64,000 nt of DNA, taken from Rhodococcus sp. OK302. Lineage in GTDB: Bacteria > Actinomycetota > Actinomycetes > Mycobacteriales > Mycobacteriaceae. Location of the stretch: assembly GCF_002245895.1 (NCBI RefSeq), contig NZ_NPJZ01000001.1, forward strand, positions 2,144,501-2,208,500, in the 5' to 3' direction. The notes under the pieces are model-generated. The model was not told the origin of the DNA. It searched no databases and saw nothing but the letters and a program-made list of their open reading frames with translations. Positions within the stretch are counted from its first letter, which is position 1, and each line of letters opens with the position of its first letter. The position numbers were made by a program, and so were the translations under genes. Below, piece by piece: positions 33,608-42,508 of this stretch.

Positions 33608-34783
33608 TCAGGAATTCGACTCGAGCGCCAGAGCTTCGCGTGCCGCGACGTTCTCCTCGACCTGCTTCCGCCAATTCGCAACTGCCCGGGTGGTGTCGAT
33701 CTCGAACTCGAAACGCTTCGTCATGTCGTCGGTGACGTCTTCGATGTCGGTGTAGAACTGGCTGTACCAGCGACGCATCTGATAAACGGGGCCGTCCTCC
33801 TCGGAGAGCAGCGGATTGTCGATGGGGGCCTTGTTCTTCCAGATCTCCACGTCCTGAAGGAATCCGCCTTCGATTCCGTCGGTGAACTGCGCAGCCATGT
33901 CGGCGGCTTCCTCGTCGCTCATGCCTGGCATCTTCTTGACCATCGCGCCGTACTGCAGCACAAACGCATTGTTCGAGATCGGGTAGTGGCAGTTGATCAA
34001 GACCGTCTCCACGACCCCTCCGTCGACTTCCTGCTTGATCCAGTCGATCATGTACGACGGACCGAAATAGGAGGCGTCCGAACGAAGTACAGCATTGGGA
34101 TCGGCGTAGCTGGTACCCATGTCCTGGACGTCCTCGCGTCCCACCGATTCCATGTACTGGCTGGCGATGTGGCCTTCGAAGATGTTCTTGAAGTATCTCG
34201 GGAAGGAGAAGTGGACGTAGAAGAAGTGGGCCATGTCCACCACGTTGTCGACGATCTCGCGGCAATGCGATCCCTCGATGGAGAGGGTGTTCCAACTCCA
34301 GTCGGACCATTCGCCATCCCCGAAACCCTCGATATCGGGGATCGTGACCTCAGCGGGTGGGGGATTTCCCTGCGGATCGTTCCAGACGAACAACTGGCCG
34401 TTCTTCTCGAGCGTCGTCCAGGCGCGGGTCTTCGCCAGTGGCGGAACACGTCGTGCGTACGGAATGTCCGTGCACTTTCCGTTGCCGCCCCAACGCCAGT
34501 CGTGGAACGGACACGCAATCGAATTGCCCTTGACCGTGCCCTGCGCGAGATTGCCACCCATATGGCGGCAATAGGCGTCGAGGATCTTGATATCGCCCTT
34601 CGAATCGGCGAACACGACCAAGCTGGTGCCGAAAATGTCGATCTGATGCGGCTTACCGTCGCGGTACGTCCTACTGAGCCCGAGGCAATGCCACCCCCGC
34701 GCGAATCGTTCTGGGGCGGCGGCCGCTTCGATTTCTCGAATTTCTTCGTCCGCTGTCGTGGGTGAGTCCGTGCCGAGTGACAT
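33608..34783 (-). CDS. kshA: 3-ketosteroid 9-alpha-hydroxylase oxygenase, KshA
   Basis: A 391-residue Rieske non-haem oxygenase. The [2Fe-2S] ligands are Cys72-x-His74 and Cys91-x2-His94 (YCRHMGG and CPFHDWRW). The mononuclear iron site lies in EIVDNVVDMAHFFYVH, with Asn180, Asp183, His186 and His191. It opens the steroid B ring by 9-alpha-hydroxylation together with a KshB reductase, which is not encoded nearby. It leads the operon with hsaA (42-bp gap) and hsaC. The upstream region has the palindrome at 34821-34836. Confidence 0.93.
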   Translation of the reverse strand: MSLGTDSPTTADEEIREIEAAAAPERFARGWHCLGLSRTYRDGKPHQIDIFGTSLVVFADSKGDIKILDAYCRHMGGNLAQGTVKGNSIACPFHDWRWGGNGKCTDIPYARRVPPLAKTRAWTTLEKNGQLFVWNDPQGNPPPAEVTIPDIEGFGDGEWSDWSWNTLSIEGSHCREIVDNVVDMAHFFYVHFSFPRYFKNIFEGHIASQYMESVGREDVQDMGTSYADPNAVLRSDASYFGPSYMIDWIKQEVDGGVVETVLINCHYPISNNAFVLQYGAMVKKMPGMSDEEAADMAAQFTDGIEGGFLQDVEIWKNKAPIDNPLLSEEDGPVYQMRRWYSQFYTDIEDVTDDMTKRFEFEIDTTRAVANWRKQVEENVAAREALALESNS

Positions 34784-34808
34784 GTCTTCCTCCGAGCCGC
34801 GCCTGACG

Positions 34809-34845
34809 ACGCTTCAGTAATGTGATCCATCACATAGAAGCGTCA
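34809..34845. promoter_or_regulatory. Nested inverted repeats upstream of kshA (candidate operator)
   Basis: The inner palindrome ATGTGAT-CC-ATCACAT occupies 34821-34836. Outer arms GACGCTTC (34809-34816) and GAAGCGTC (34838-34845) pair as well. The whole lies 25 bp upstream of kshA and beyond the end of the FMN dehydrogenase gene. It resembles a CRP or GntR-type site but has a 4-bp core between TGTGA and TCACA, not 6. Confidence 0.55.
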
Positions 34846-34907
34846 GGGCGTAGCTGCGGATACGGGTTCTCCCGCTGGATGGAACGATGGTGCTCTGGTG
34901 CGGTATT

Positions 34908-36095
34908 TCAGGTGCGTCGGAGAACATGTGAGCGGTCGAGTTCGGCGATGCCACTCAGCCCCATGAGGGTCAAAGTCCGGGAGATCTCCTCCCGGAAGAT
35001 CTCGAGAACATGCGCGACACCGTCTTCGCCGCCGGCTGCCAATCCGTAGACGTACGGGCGGCCGATGCCGACGGCGCTCGCTCCCAGGGCAAGCGCTTTC
35101 ACTACGTCGCTGCCACGTCGAATTCCGCCGTCGAGGTATACCGGAACTCCGTTGGCGCCGCCCACCCGATCGACCACCGCCGGCAGCGCTTCGATGCTCG
35201 ACAGCGCGCCGTCAAGTTGTCGCCCACCGTGATTCGACACCACGATGCCGTCGGCGCCCAATCGAACCGCCGTTGCGGCGTCGTCGGGATCGAGAATGCC
35301 TTTGACGTACATCGGACCGTCCCAGAGGTCGCGGATTTTCTCTAGATCACTCCAGCAGAGTTCCGGACGGAGAAGGCTCACCTGTTTTTTCGCCGACCGC
35401 ACTGCGGCGGCTGCGCCCCGTTCGTCGACGAGCATGCGAGACGAGATCCGCTGGTGCTTCAGGAAGTTGTAGGCCCACTGCGGTTTGCGGGCCGCATCGA
35501 GCATTCGCGACGGTGAGAGTGTGGGCGGAATTCCCATGCCGCGCTTACGTTCCCCTTCCCGATTCCCGGGTACGGGTACGTCCACGGTGACAAACAGTGC
35601 GCTGTACCCGGCTGCGGCGGCGCGGTCGACGAACTTCTTGGCCAACGATTCTCCGGTGCCGGCATTGGTCCACGGGTAGAGCTGGAAGAAATGGTCTTCG
35701 GATGTGGCGTCCGCGATCTCCTCGACGGTGTAACTCGACGCGGTGGAGATCACTGCGCGAGTGCCCACACGTTCCGCTGCCCGAGCTGCAGCGCGCTCCC
35801 CGGTCCAATGGACGAGACCGGTCATTCCGGTGGGGGACAGGAAGACTGGTAGGTCCAGCGCCGTGTTCCCGACCTTGATAGCGAGCCCCCGGCCGTCATT
35901 TCCCGTCAGTACCCGTGAACGAAGTGACCACTTGTCGAAATCGTCGACGTTGGCTCGCATCGTCACGTGGTCTTCGGCGCCGCCGTCGACGTATGCCCAG
36001 ATCATTCCGGGAAGCGCACGACGCGCACGTTCTCGGTAGTCGGCGACGGTGATCGGTGACGACTGTGAGGACATGCTGAACTTGATCGCAGACAT
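34908..36095 (-). CDS. FMN-dependent alpha-hydroxy-acid oxidase/dehydrogenase
   Basis: A 395-residue member of the lactate oxidase / glycolate oxidase / mandelate dehydrogenase family (TIM barrel, FMN). SPTGMTGLVHWTGERAAARAAE, IVSNHGGRQLDGA with the catalytic His and VYLDGGIRRGSDVVKALALGASAVGIGRPY (flavin phosphate site) are all intact. It oxidises an L-2-hydroxy acid to the keto acid; substrate and electron acceptor are unknown. Start ATG at 36095 or 36074; neither has a strong ribosome site. It lies upstream of kshA and could supply a side function in the steroid region. Confidence 0.85.
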   Translation of the reverse strand: MSAIKFSMSSQSSPITVADYRERARRALPGMIWAYVDGGAEDHVTMRANVDDFDKWSLRSRVLTGNDGRGLAIKVGNTALDLPVFLSPTGMTGLVHWTGERAAARAAERVGTRAVISTASSYTVEEIADATSEDHFFQLYPWTNAGTGESLAKKFVDRAAAAGYSALFVTVDVPVPGNREGERKRGMGIPPTLSPSRMLDAARKPQWAYNFLKHQRISSRMLVDERGAAAAVRSAKKQVSLLRPELCWSDLEKIRDLWDGPMYVKGILDPDDAATAVRLGADGIVVSNHGGRQLDGALSSIEALPAVVDRVGGANGVPVYLDGGIRRGSDVVKALALGASAVGIGRPYVYGLAAGGEDGVAHVLEIFREEISRTLTLMGLSGIAELDRSHVLRRT

Positions 36096-36168
36096 GGTGA
36101 CACTTAATCATCGAGGTATCGGCTGGTGAAGGCATCTTCCCGTCTGATGGAATGCCGGCCGAGGCAGA

Positions 36169-36723
36169 CTACGCTGCAGCCTCCGTCACTGTTGCCCAGG
36201 CCCGAGCGGCGACAGTCCCGTTGGAATCGGTTGCCGTCACAATGACGTCGGAAACGCGCTCGGCGTCCTTCTGATACTGGGCGATCGGGGTGCAGGTATA
36301 GGTGAGGCTTGTGCTGTCGGCTTCCGACACGAAGATCCGGGTCCGGAATCGTCTGATGCTCTCCACGCCGAATTCGGTTGCGGCGTAGGCGGCCAGAGCG
36401 GACGAGTTTTTGTCGGAGACGGAACTGGGCGCGGAGCCGTCGACGATTCCCGATACGAATACTTCGGCAACCAGGTGTCCGTACATGTCGCGGTACTCGG
36501 TTGTACGGGCGATCCGCGAAGTACTGCTGTCGGCCACCGGGAGTTGTTCGAGGACGCGAATATTGCCGACAACGGTGTCCGCGGGGTTGGGCGGGCCGAA
36601 GAACACGACGTCCTGTTCGTCTATCGACGCGTCGTTCAATCCGGCGGATGCGTCGTAGAGGGCCGAAAATGTCGGCAGCACCGCGTGCGCCAAGGGATTC
36701 TCGTCGACAAGCATTGCAGTCAC
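36169..36723 (-). CDS. Hypothetical protein, possible hotdog-fold
   Basis: A 184-residue protein without a clear family. The stretch TSRIARTTEYRDMYGHLVAEVFVSGIV near 70-95 resembles the central region of FAS1-type MaoC dehydratases, which would suit CoA-ester metabolism, but a catalytic Asp/His pair is not obvious. GTG at 36723 has a good GGAGG site 6 bases upstream. It is followed by the FMN dehydrogenase gene (73-bp gap) in the same direction. Confidence 0.55.
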   Translation of the reverse strand: MTAMLVDENPLAHAVLPTFSALYDASAGLNDASIDEQDVVFFGPPNPADTVVGNIRVLEQLPVADSSTSRIARTTEYRDMYGHLVAEVFVSGIVDGSAPSSVSDKNSSALAAYAATEFGVESIRRFRTRIFVSEADSTSLTYTCTPIAQYQKDAERVSDVIVTATDSNGTVAARAWATVTEAAA

Positions 36724-37070
36724 GATAACCTCCGTTTCCCACGGCCGGAGTCGGCCGTTCGAGTGGGTAAGGGCAACGCTAACGAGGCTGGCGTCAGTAG
36801 CATCCGCCGCTCCCGCTGATTGGGAGTTCGCGGGGGGAGTCTGCTCGGATGCCGCGCTGACCAGGCATCGAACGACGTGCCGGTTTCAGTAGGCGGGACC
36901 AGGTTGCCATCGGCGCCGACGACGGTTGTTCGGTGGGATCCGGTGTTCCACCACACGGGAGCTTATCTGTCGACAAGGCGCGCACACCGAATAATGTCGC
37001 CTGGAAATAGAGCGGATGTACTGCTGAGCCCCGACACAGTATTCAACGGTCGGAACTGAAAGGTATTCCT
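36724..37070. other. Divergent intergenic region before the sulfatase gene
   Basis: 347 bp without a supported gene. A minus-strand frame (36720-36956) reads MWWNTGSHRTTVVGADGNLV and could be a decayed fragment, but it lacks a ribosome site and recognisable homology. A GAAAGG site immediately precedes the sulfatase ATG. Confidence 0.4.
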
Positions 37071-39284
37071 ATGACGAGTAAATCCCCCAACGTGCTGATC
37101 GTATTGGTTGACGACATGGGGTTCGGAGCCAGTTCTCCGTTCGGAGGTCCGATCGACATGCCCACGGCGCAGCGGCTGGCCGATAATGGGTTGAAGTACA
37201 ACAGATTTCACACAACAGCACTGTGTTCGCCGACCCGGGCCTCATTGCTGACAGGTCGCAATCCTCACGCTGTGGGATTTGGTACGGTCACCAACTTCGA
37301 GAGCACCGATCCGGGCTACAACTGCGTGCGTCCCGACAGCGCCGCAACACTTGCGATGACGCTGCGCGCGAATGGTTACAACACAGCCGCTTTCGGCAAA
37401 TGGCACCAGACACCTGGCGTCGAGACCGGGCCGGCGGGGCCGTTCGATCGCTGGCCGACGGGCGAAGGATTCGAGCACTTCTACGGATTTCTCGGCGGTT
37501 CGACGGATCAGTACTATCCGGCCCTCTACGACGGCATCACGCCCGTCGATGCTCCCGGTACGCCTGACGACGGTTATCACCTCTCCGAAGACTTGGCAGA
37601 TCGCCTCGTCGACTGGGTGCGGCACCAACAGGCTGTGGCGCCGGAGAAGCCGTTCTTCACGTATCTTGCTCTCGGAGCTACTCATTCACCGCTCCAAGTT
37701 CCTCAGCAGTGGCGTGACAAATATGCCGGGAAGTTCGCGCACGGCTGGAATCGTCAGCGCGACATCACCTTGGCGCGTCAGCACGAACTGGGCGTCGTCC
37801 CGACAGACGGGGAGATGACAGCCTGGCTCGACTTCATCCCGGAATGGGACTCGATGAGTGAAGAAGATCGCCTCGCTGCCGAACTTCTCATGGAGTTGTA
37901 CGCCGGTTTCGCCGAGCACACCGACGCTCAGGTCGGCCGGGTGATCGACGCTCTCGGGGACATGGGCGCACTCGACGACACCCTGGTGTTCTACATACTC
38001 GGCGACAACGGTGCCGCCGGTGAAGGCGGAATGCTCGGCACCGCCAACGAGGGAATCCTCTTCAACGGCCTTCAGGACACATCTGCGCGCATCATCGAAA
38101 AGCGTGCAGAATTGGGCGGACCGACTACCGCCCCGCAGTATCCGATCGGTTGGGCGCTCGCGATGGATACGCCGTATCAGTGGGTGAAGCAGGTCGCGTC
38201 GCACTACGGCGGTACCCGCAACCCGTTGATCGTCCACTGGCCGTCGGGAATCGAATCGGGCGGCGAGATCCGTGAACAGTGGCACTTCGTGTCCGACATC
38301 GTGCCAACTGTTCTGGATGCAGCCGGGATCCCCGAACCCGAGATCGTGGGCGGGGTGACGCAGCAGCCGATGGACGGCGTGTCGATGCGCTACAGCTTCG
38401 ACGATGCCGCCGAACCGGACCGTCGGACCACACAGTACTTCGAGATATTCGGCAACCGCGGTATCTATCACGAAGGTTGGGTGGCGTGCACGGCTCACCG
38501 CGTCCCGATGCAGCCGGCGACCGGCGACCGGCCGTTCGAGGACGATATGTGGGAGCTGTACGACACGAACACGGACTGGACGGAAGCCGCCGATCTGGCT
38601 CGGTCGCGTCCGGAGAAGCTTGCCGAACTGCAGGCAGAGTTCGAGCGGGAAGCAACTCGCAATCAGGTGCTACTCGACAACACCCGGATGAAGAGGTTGC
38701 GAAAAGGCGTCGACGCCAAGGTGCGGAGCTCGGTCACCTATCCCGGGACGATGCCACCGCTACTGCCGGACGCGTCGCCAAAGTTGTTCAACCGTTCGCA
38801 CGCGATCACGGCCGATGTCGACTTGACGGAGTCCGGGCGAACCGGCGTCGTCGTCGCGCAGGGTGCGCGTGCGGACGGCGGGTGGAGTCTGTACCTGCAC
38901 GACGGTTGTCTGACCTATTGCAACAACGTTTCCGACCTGTACGTGCAGCATGTTCGCAGCAGTCGGGTGATCGAGCCAGGTACCCGTGAACTTCGAATGG
39001 AGCTGCATTACGACGGCGACGAGTTGGGAATGGGCGCGCGGATCGTGCTGCTGGTGGACGGCGATGTTGTCGGGTCGGATCGAATCGAACGAACGACGCC
39101 GTTCTACATCGGAGGCACCGGTCTACTGACGATCGGACGATGCCACGGCATCTCGATCAGTTCCGACTACACGGATGCGGATCGATTTGTCGGCACGGTG
39201 CGATCCGTACGCGTCGATCTCGACGATGTGCCGGCGCGGGAAACTGAGGCGGACCTCGCCCGCGTCGCATTCGCTGTGCAGTAG
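37071..39284 (+). CDS. Type I (formylglycine) sulfatase / arylsulfatase
   Basis: A 737-residue sulfatase. The N-terminal strand NVLIVLVDDMGFG supplies metal-binding Asp14/Asp15. The signature LCSPTRASLLTGRN contains Cys52, which must become formylglycine. AFGKWH near 105, THSPLQVP near 205 and DNGA near 310 complete the metal and sulfate site. A C-terminal beta-rich domain (about 590-735) is typical of the longer arylsulfatases. No signal peptide is visible, so it is cytoplasmic. The maturase needed for activation is encoded at 1922-2884. Location beside steroid genes and an acyl-CoA synthetase suggests steroid or sterol sulfates as substrates (inference). Confidence 0.9.
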   Translation: MTSKSPNVLIVLVDDMGFGASSPFGGPIDMPTAQRLADNGLKYNRFHTTALCSPTRASLLTGRNPHAVGFGTVTNFESTDPGYNCVRPDSAATLAMTLRANGYNTAAFGKWHQTPGVETGPAGPFDRWPTGEGFEHFYGFLGGSTDQYYPALYDGITPVDAPGTPDDGYHLSEDLADRLVDWVRHQQAVAPEKPFFTYLALGATHSPLQVPQQWRDKYAGKFAHGWNRQRDITLARQHELGVVPTDGEMTAWLDFIPEWDSMSEEDRLAAELLMELYAGFAEHTDAQVGRVIDALGDMGALDDTLVFYILGDNGAAGEGGMLGTANEGILFNGLQDTSARIIEKRAELGGPTTAPQYPIGWALAMDTPYQWVKQVASHYGGTRNPLIVHWPSGIESGGEIREQWHFVSDIVPTVLDAAGIPEPEIVGGVTQQPMDGVSMRYSFDDAAEPDRRTTQYFEIFGNRGIYHEGWVACTAHRVPMQPATGDRPFEDDMWELYDTNTDWTEAADLARSRPEKLAELQAEFEREATRNQVLLDNTRMKRLRKGVDAKVRSSVTYPGTMPPLLPDASPKLFNRSHAITADVDLTESGRTGVVVAQGARADGGWSLYLHDGCLTYCNNVSDLYVQHVRSSRVIEPGTRELRMELHYDGDELGMGARIVLLVDGDVVGSDRIERTTPFYIGGTGLLTIGRCHGISISSDYTDADRFVGTVRSVRVDLDDVPARETEADLARVAFAVQ

Positions 39285-39287
39285 GGA

Positions 39288-39351
39288 CCTGTGCGCCTTT
39301 TTGGTAGTTGGACCTACCGAAAAGGCGCACAGGGGGCGAAGCCCCCTGTGG
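39288..39351 (+). terminator. Double hairpin after the sulfatase gene
   Basis: The first stem pairs CCTGTGCGCCTTTT (39288-39301) with AAAAGGCGCACAGG (39320-39333). A second overlapping palindrome, CACAGGGGGC-GAA-GCCCCCTGTG, occupies 39329-39351. The two share bases and are mutually exclusive. The first belongs to the dispersed TGTGCGCCTTT family. Confidence 0.75.
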
Positions 39352-39434
39352 AACCTGTTCCAGTTGTGTGCAATTCTGATTACCAAATGCGTGACTGGCA
39401 CCACATCTCACCGCGCCGAGCCGAAGGAATCCAG

Positions 39435-41009
39435 ATGACAGACGAGTACGCTGACCTGCACCGACCGGTCTACGGTCCGGACCTGCTTATCACTGCCCTG
39501 GAAATGAACCACGACAAGCCTGCGCTCTACATCGGCGATGTCGTGCTGACAGGCGGCGAGATGCGAGATCAGATCAGTTGCTTCGCGCAGGCGCTCGCAT
39601 CGCTCGGAATCACCCAGGGCACCAGCACCGCGATGTTGTCCAAGAACCGCCCCGAGGTTCTCATCAGCATGGGTGCCACGATGATCACCGGTTGCCGAGC
39701 GACTGCCCTCAACCCGATGGGCTCGCTCGACGACCACACGTACATCGTCGACGACGCCGAGATCGAAACGCTCATCTTCGACTCCAACAATTTCGAGGCT
39801 CGGGCGGCCGAACTGAAGGCGTCGTCGCCTTCGATCACCCGATTCCTGTCGATGGGCCCGTCCGAAGTAGGCATCGATATTCTCGCTCTGGCAGCGACTT
39901 TCGAGCCCGCACCGCTCAAGGCTGCGCATGTCGACGCCGAAGGCCCCAGCAGCATGGTCTACACCGGCGGCACCACGGGCAAGCCCAAAGGCGTCATGGG
40001 AACGTTCCGTTCCGGCGCGGCGCTCAACCAGATCCAGATGTCGGAATGGCAGTGGCCTGAGGAAAATCGTTTCCTCATCTGCACCCCGCTTTCGCATGCC
40101 GGTGCAGCGTTCTTCACGCCCACCCTCCTGCGCGGCGGCGCACTGATCGTCCTCCCGGCCTTCGAGCCCGGTGCAGTTCTGGAAGCGATCGAGAAGTACA
40201 AGATCACCGCAACCATGTTGGTGCCCACCATGATCTACATGCTCATGGATCACCCGGATCTCGAAAAGCGTGACGTCTCCAGCCTGCAGACGATGTTCTA
40301 CGGTGCATCTGCGATGTCGCCGGCGCGCTTGCAGGAAGGCATCAAGAAGTTCGGTCAGATCTTCTTCCAGTTCTACGGCCAGAGTGAGTGCGGCATGACC
40401 ATCTCGGTGCTGCGCAAGGAAGAGCACCTCGTCGACGATCCGGAGCGCCTCGCCACCTGTGGCCGTGCGGTGCCGTGGCTCGACGTGCGACTCCTCGACG
40501 ACGACCTCAACGAGGTGCCGCAGGGTGAACTCGGTGAGATCTGCGTTCGTGGTCCCCTCGTCATGAAGGGGTACTGGAAGAAGCCCGCCGAGACAGCCGA
40601 AGCCTTCCGTGGCGGTTGGTTGCACACGGGCGATATTGCGCGGAAGGACAAGGACGGCTTCATGTCCATCGTCGACCGCAAGAAGGACATGATCGTCACC
40701 GGCGGATTCAACGTCTTCCCCCGCGAGATCGAGGACGTCATCTCGGCGCACCCGTCCGTCGCTTCCGTGGCCGTAGTCGGCGTGCCCGACGAGAAGTGGG
40801 GCGAAGCCGTCAAAGCGTGCGTCGTCCTTCGCGCTGGTCTGACCGTGGAGACCGAAGAGTTGGTGGAACGGGTCAAGGCAGCAAAGGGTTCCGTTCACGC
40901 ACCCAAGAGCATCGACTTCGTGGACAGCCTGCCGCTCACTCCGCTGGGCAAACTCGACAAGAAGGCACTGCGCGCGCATTACTGGGAGGCCCAGGCCCGC
41001 GCGGTCTAA
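39435..41009 (+). CDS. AMP-forming acyl-CoA synthetase (FadD type)
   Basis: A 524-residue adenylate-forming ligase. The ATP-binding motif is SMVYTGGTTGKPKG near 178, the A5 motif is QFYGQSECGM near 317, and the A7-A8 region is GWLHTGDIARKDKDGFMSIVDRKKDMI followed by GGFNVFPREIE. The final catalytic lysine lies in PLTPLGKLDKKAL. It activates a carboxylic acid as its CoA thioester. Context suggests a steroid side-chain or ring-derived acid. The frame is open to 39291 through the preceding hairpin; ATG at 39435 after GAAGGA is the start. Confidence 0.88.
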   Translation: MTDEYADLHRPVYGPDLLITALEMNHDKPALYIGDVVLTGGEMRDQISCFAQALASLGITQGTSTAMLSKNRPEVLISMGATMITGCRATALNPMGSLDDHTYIVDDAEIETLIFDSNNFEARAAELKASSPSITRFLSMGPSEVGIDILALAATFEPAPLKAAHVDAEGPSSMVYTGGTTGKPKGVMGTFRSGAALNQIQMSEWQWPEENRFLICTPLSHAGAAFFTPTLLRGGALIVLPAFEPGAVLEAIEKYKITATMLVPTMIYMLMDHPDLEKRDVSSLQTMFYGASAMSPARLQEGIKKFGQIFFQFYGQSECGMTISVLRKEEHLVDDPERLATCGRAVPWLDVRLLDDDLNEVPQGELGEICVRGPLVMKGYWKKPAETAEAFRGGWLHTGDIARKDKDGFMSIVDRKKDMIVTGGFNVFPREIEDVISAHPSVASVAVVGVPDEKWGEAVKACVVLRAGLTVETEELVERVKAAKGSVHAPKSIDFVDSLPLTPLGKLDKKALRAHYWEAQARAV

Positions 41010-41035
41010 GGGTTCGAGCTAGCACCCTTTCCTGA

Positions 41036-41077
41036 CAGTGAGCACCCCTTGCAGCCTGCGGCAAGGGGTGCTCACTG
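41036..41077. terminator. Bidirectional terminator between convergent genes
   Basis: A perfect 17-bp stem pairs 41036-41052 with 41061-41077 across an 8-nt loop. It lies between the acyl-CoA synthetase and the nitric oxide synthase gene and serves both. Confidence 0.82.
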
Positions 41078-41096
41078 CGTAGTGGGGGTGCTCACT

Positions 41097-42272
41097 TCAG
41101 CCGGTGATCGGGCACACGCCCTTCTTCGCTTTGGTTACGAAGTTGGGGCGGATGTCGAGATCGGGCTCGTCGTACAGGCGATGGAACGTCGGAGTAAGTG
41201 AGCTGGACATCGGTGGATTGACCCACGACCAGTCCGTCGGGCAGGTGCGGCCGGCTTTGTCCTCGCGGGCGATGTGATCGATGAATTGTTTTGCGACAGT
41301 GTGATGGTCGACCATGATGACGCCGGCCTTGCGGTAGCTGTGGATAACTGCGCGGTTCAATTCGACCAGCGCGCGGTCCTTCCACAGGGTGCGATCGGTG
41401 CTCATGTCGAGCCCCAAATGCTGTGCGACGGTAGGCAGCATGTTGTAGCGATCAGTATCGCTGAAGTTGCGGGCGCCCACTTCGGTACTGACGTACCAGC
41501 CGCTGAACGGGGTACACGGGTAGCGGATTCCGCCGATATCGAGGTCCATGTCCGCTACAGCGGGAACGGCGTGCCATTTGAGGCCCAGGTCAGCGAACCA
41601 CGGATAGTCGGGATGCTCGATATCGACTTCGAGAACCACATCGGTGGGTACGTCGAAGTACTGGAGCGGCTCGTCGGGAACCGAAATCAGAACTGGGAGA
41701 ACGTCGAACGGAGTTCCGGCACCCTTCCAACCCATGGCGGTAACCTGAGCAGTCAGATCGACATGCCACGGATCACCCAGAATTGTGCCGTCGTCACGAA
41801 GGTATCCGGCATAGCGGATCAGTTGCGGACTGAGAATGCGGTACTCCTGGCCGTCTTCGCGCGGCAGTGGGCCGACGGTGACCACCGACTGCAGAGCGCC
41901 CCCGTTCGTCGAGACACGCAGGTGCTCCCAGCATGCTTCGGCCAGAGCAGCTGCCGTCACAGCGCCCCGGGCGTCGAGCAGCTTGAGGGTGCGCCAATGT
42001 GCGCGTCCGACGCATCGCGCATGATTCCGCCACGCAAGTTTTGCGCCGATAAGAATCTCCTCGGCGGTCTGTCGGTACGTTCCGGTTCGATGTAGCTCGC
42101 GCAGCACGTCACGCCGACGCGATGTCGGAAGGTGACTCAGCTCCGGTGAATCGAAGAACTCCACACATTCGAGCTCTCGTCGTTGCAGGTCGGTCAGCAC
42201 CGGTGGAGATGAAACGAGTGGCGAAGCGGGCGTGCTACCTATTGGCAACTCGTCCTGTCGAACAAAATCCAC
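41097..42272 (-). CDS. nos: Bacterial nitric oxide synthase oxygenase
   Basis: A 391-residue NOS oxygenase domain that would convert L-arginine to citrulline and NO. The haem ligand Cys87 lies in LAWRNHARCVGR, a family hallmark. The arginine-binding Glu264 is in PFSGWYVSTEVGARNF. IMVDHHTVAKQF, DRYNMLP and the C-terminal DWSWVNPPMSSSLTPTFH follow the conserved order around the pterin site. There is no fused reductase, as in Bacillus and Streptomyces enzymes, so electrons must come from another flavoprotein. Three flavin/NAD(P)H proteins of the flavohaemoglobin family lie directly beside it. GTG at 42272 follows AGGAG. Confidence 0.95.
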   Translation of the reverse strand: MDFVRQDELPIGSTPASPLVSSPPVLTDLQRRELECVEFFDSPELSHLPTSRRRDVLRELHRTGTYRQTAEEILIGAKLAWRNHARCVGRAHWRTLKLLDARGAVTAAALAEACWEHLRVSTNGGALQSVVTVGPLPREDGQEYRILSPQLIRYAGYLRDDGTILGDPWHVDLTAQVTAMGWKGAGTPFDVLPVLISVPDEPLQYFDVPTDVVLEVDIEHPDYPWFADLGLKWHAVPAVADMDLDIGGIRYPCTPFSGWYVSTEVGARNFSDTDRYNMLPTVAQHLGLDMSTDRTLWKDRALVELNRAVIHSYRKAGVIMVDHHTVAKQFIDHIAREDKAGRTCPTDWSWVNPPMSSSLTPTFHRLYDEPDLDIRPNFVTKAKKGVCPITG

Positions 42273-42508
42273 GGCACGACTCCTGTTTGACTGGTTGGGA
42301 TTTCGCTGGACGGTAGCTCAACGGTCGAGCGTGTCGAAACCCATGCTTATTTTGCACGCCGGATCGAAAAAGGGACGGTCGTACCGAAAAATTGGTAGTG
42401 ACGTGTGACATATCCGGCCAATTATTTACGAGTTGGACACTTGTGGCATAAGCTGCACTCGGAATATTGCGGCTGGTCTGCCGCGAAAAATCGGGACGAG
42501 GACGAGCT
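42273..42508. promoter_or_regulatory. Divergent promoter region between nos and flavohaemoglobin 1
   Basis: 236 bp between the two divergent starts. GCTC-N7-GAGC lies near 42312, and a lower-GC stretch lies around 42340-42440. I see no convincing match to FNR, NsrR or DosR boxes. The two genes could share regulation from here. Confidence 0.4.

Noticed and set aside
34821-34836. Canonical CRP site
   Set aside because: TGTGA and TCACA are separated by 4 bp, not 6, so it does not fit the CRP consensus.
36720-36956. Minus-strand frame of 78 codons in the sulfatase promoter region
   Set aside because: Part of the sequence looks protein-like, but there is no start signal or homology; at most a decayed remnant.
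39291-39434. N-terminal extension of the acyl-CoA synthetase
   Set aside because: It runs through the double hairpin terminator of the sulfatase gene and has no homology; ATG at 39435 has a ribosome site and the family start.
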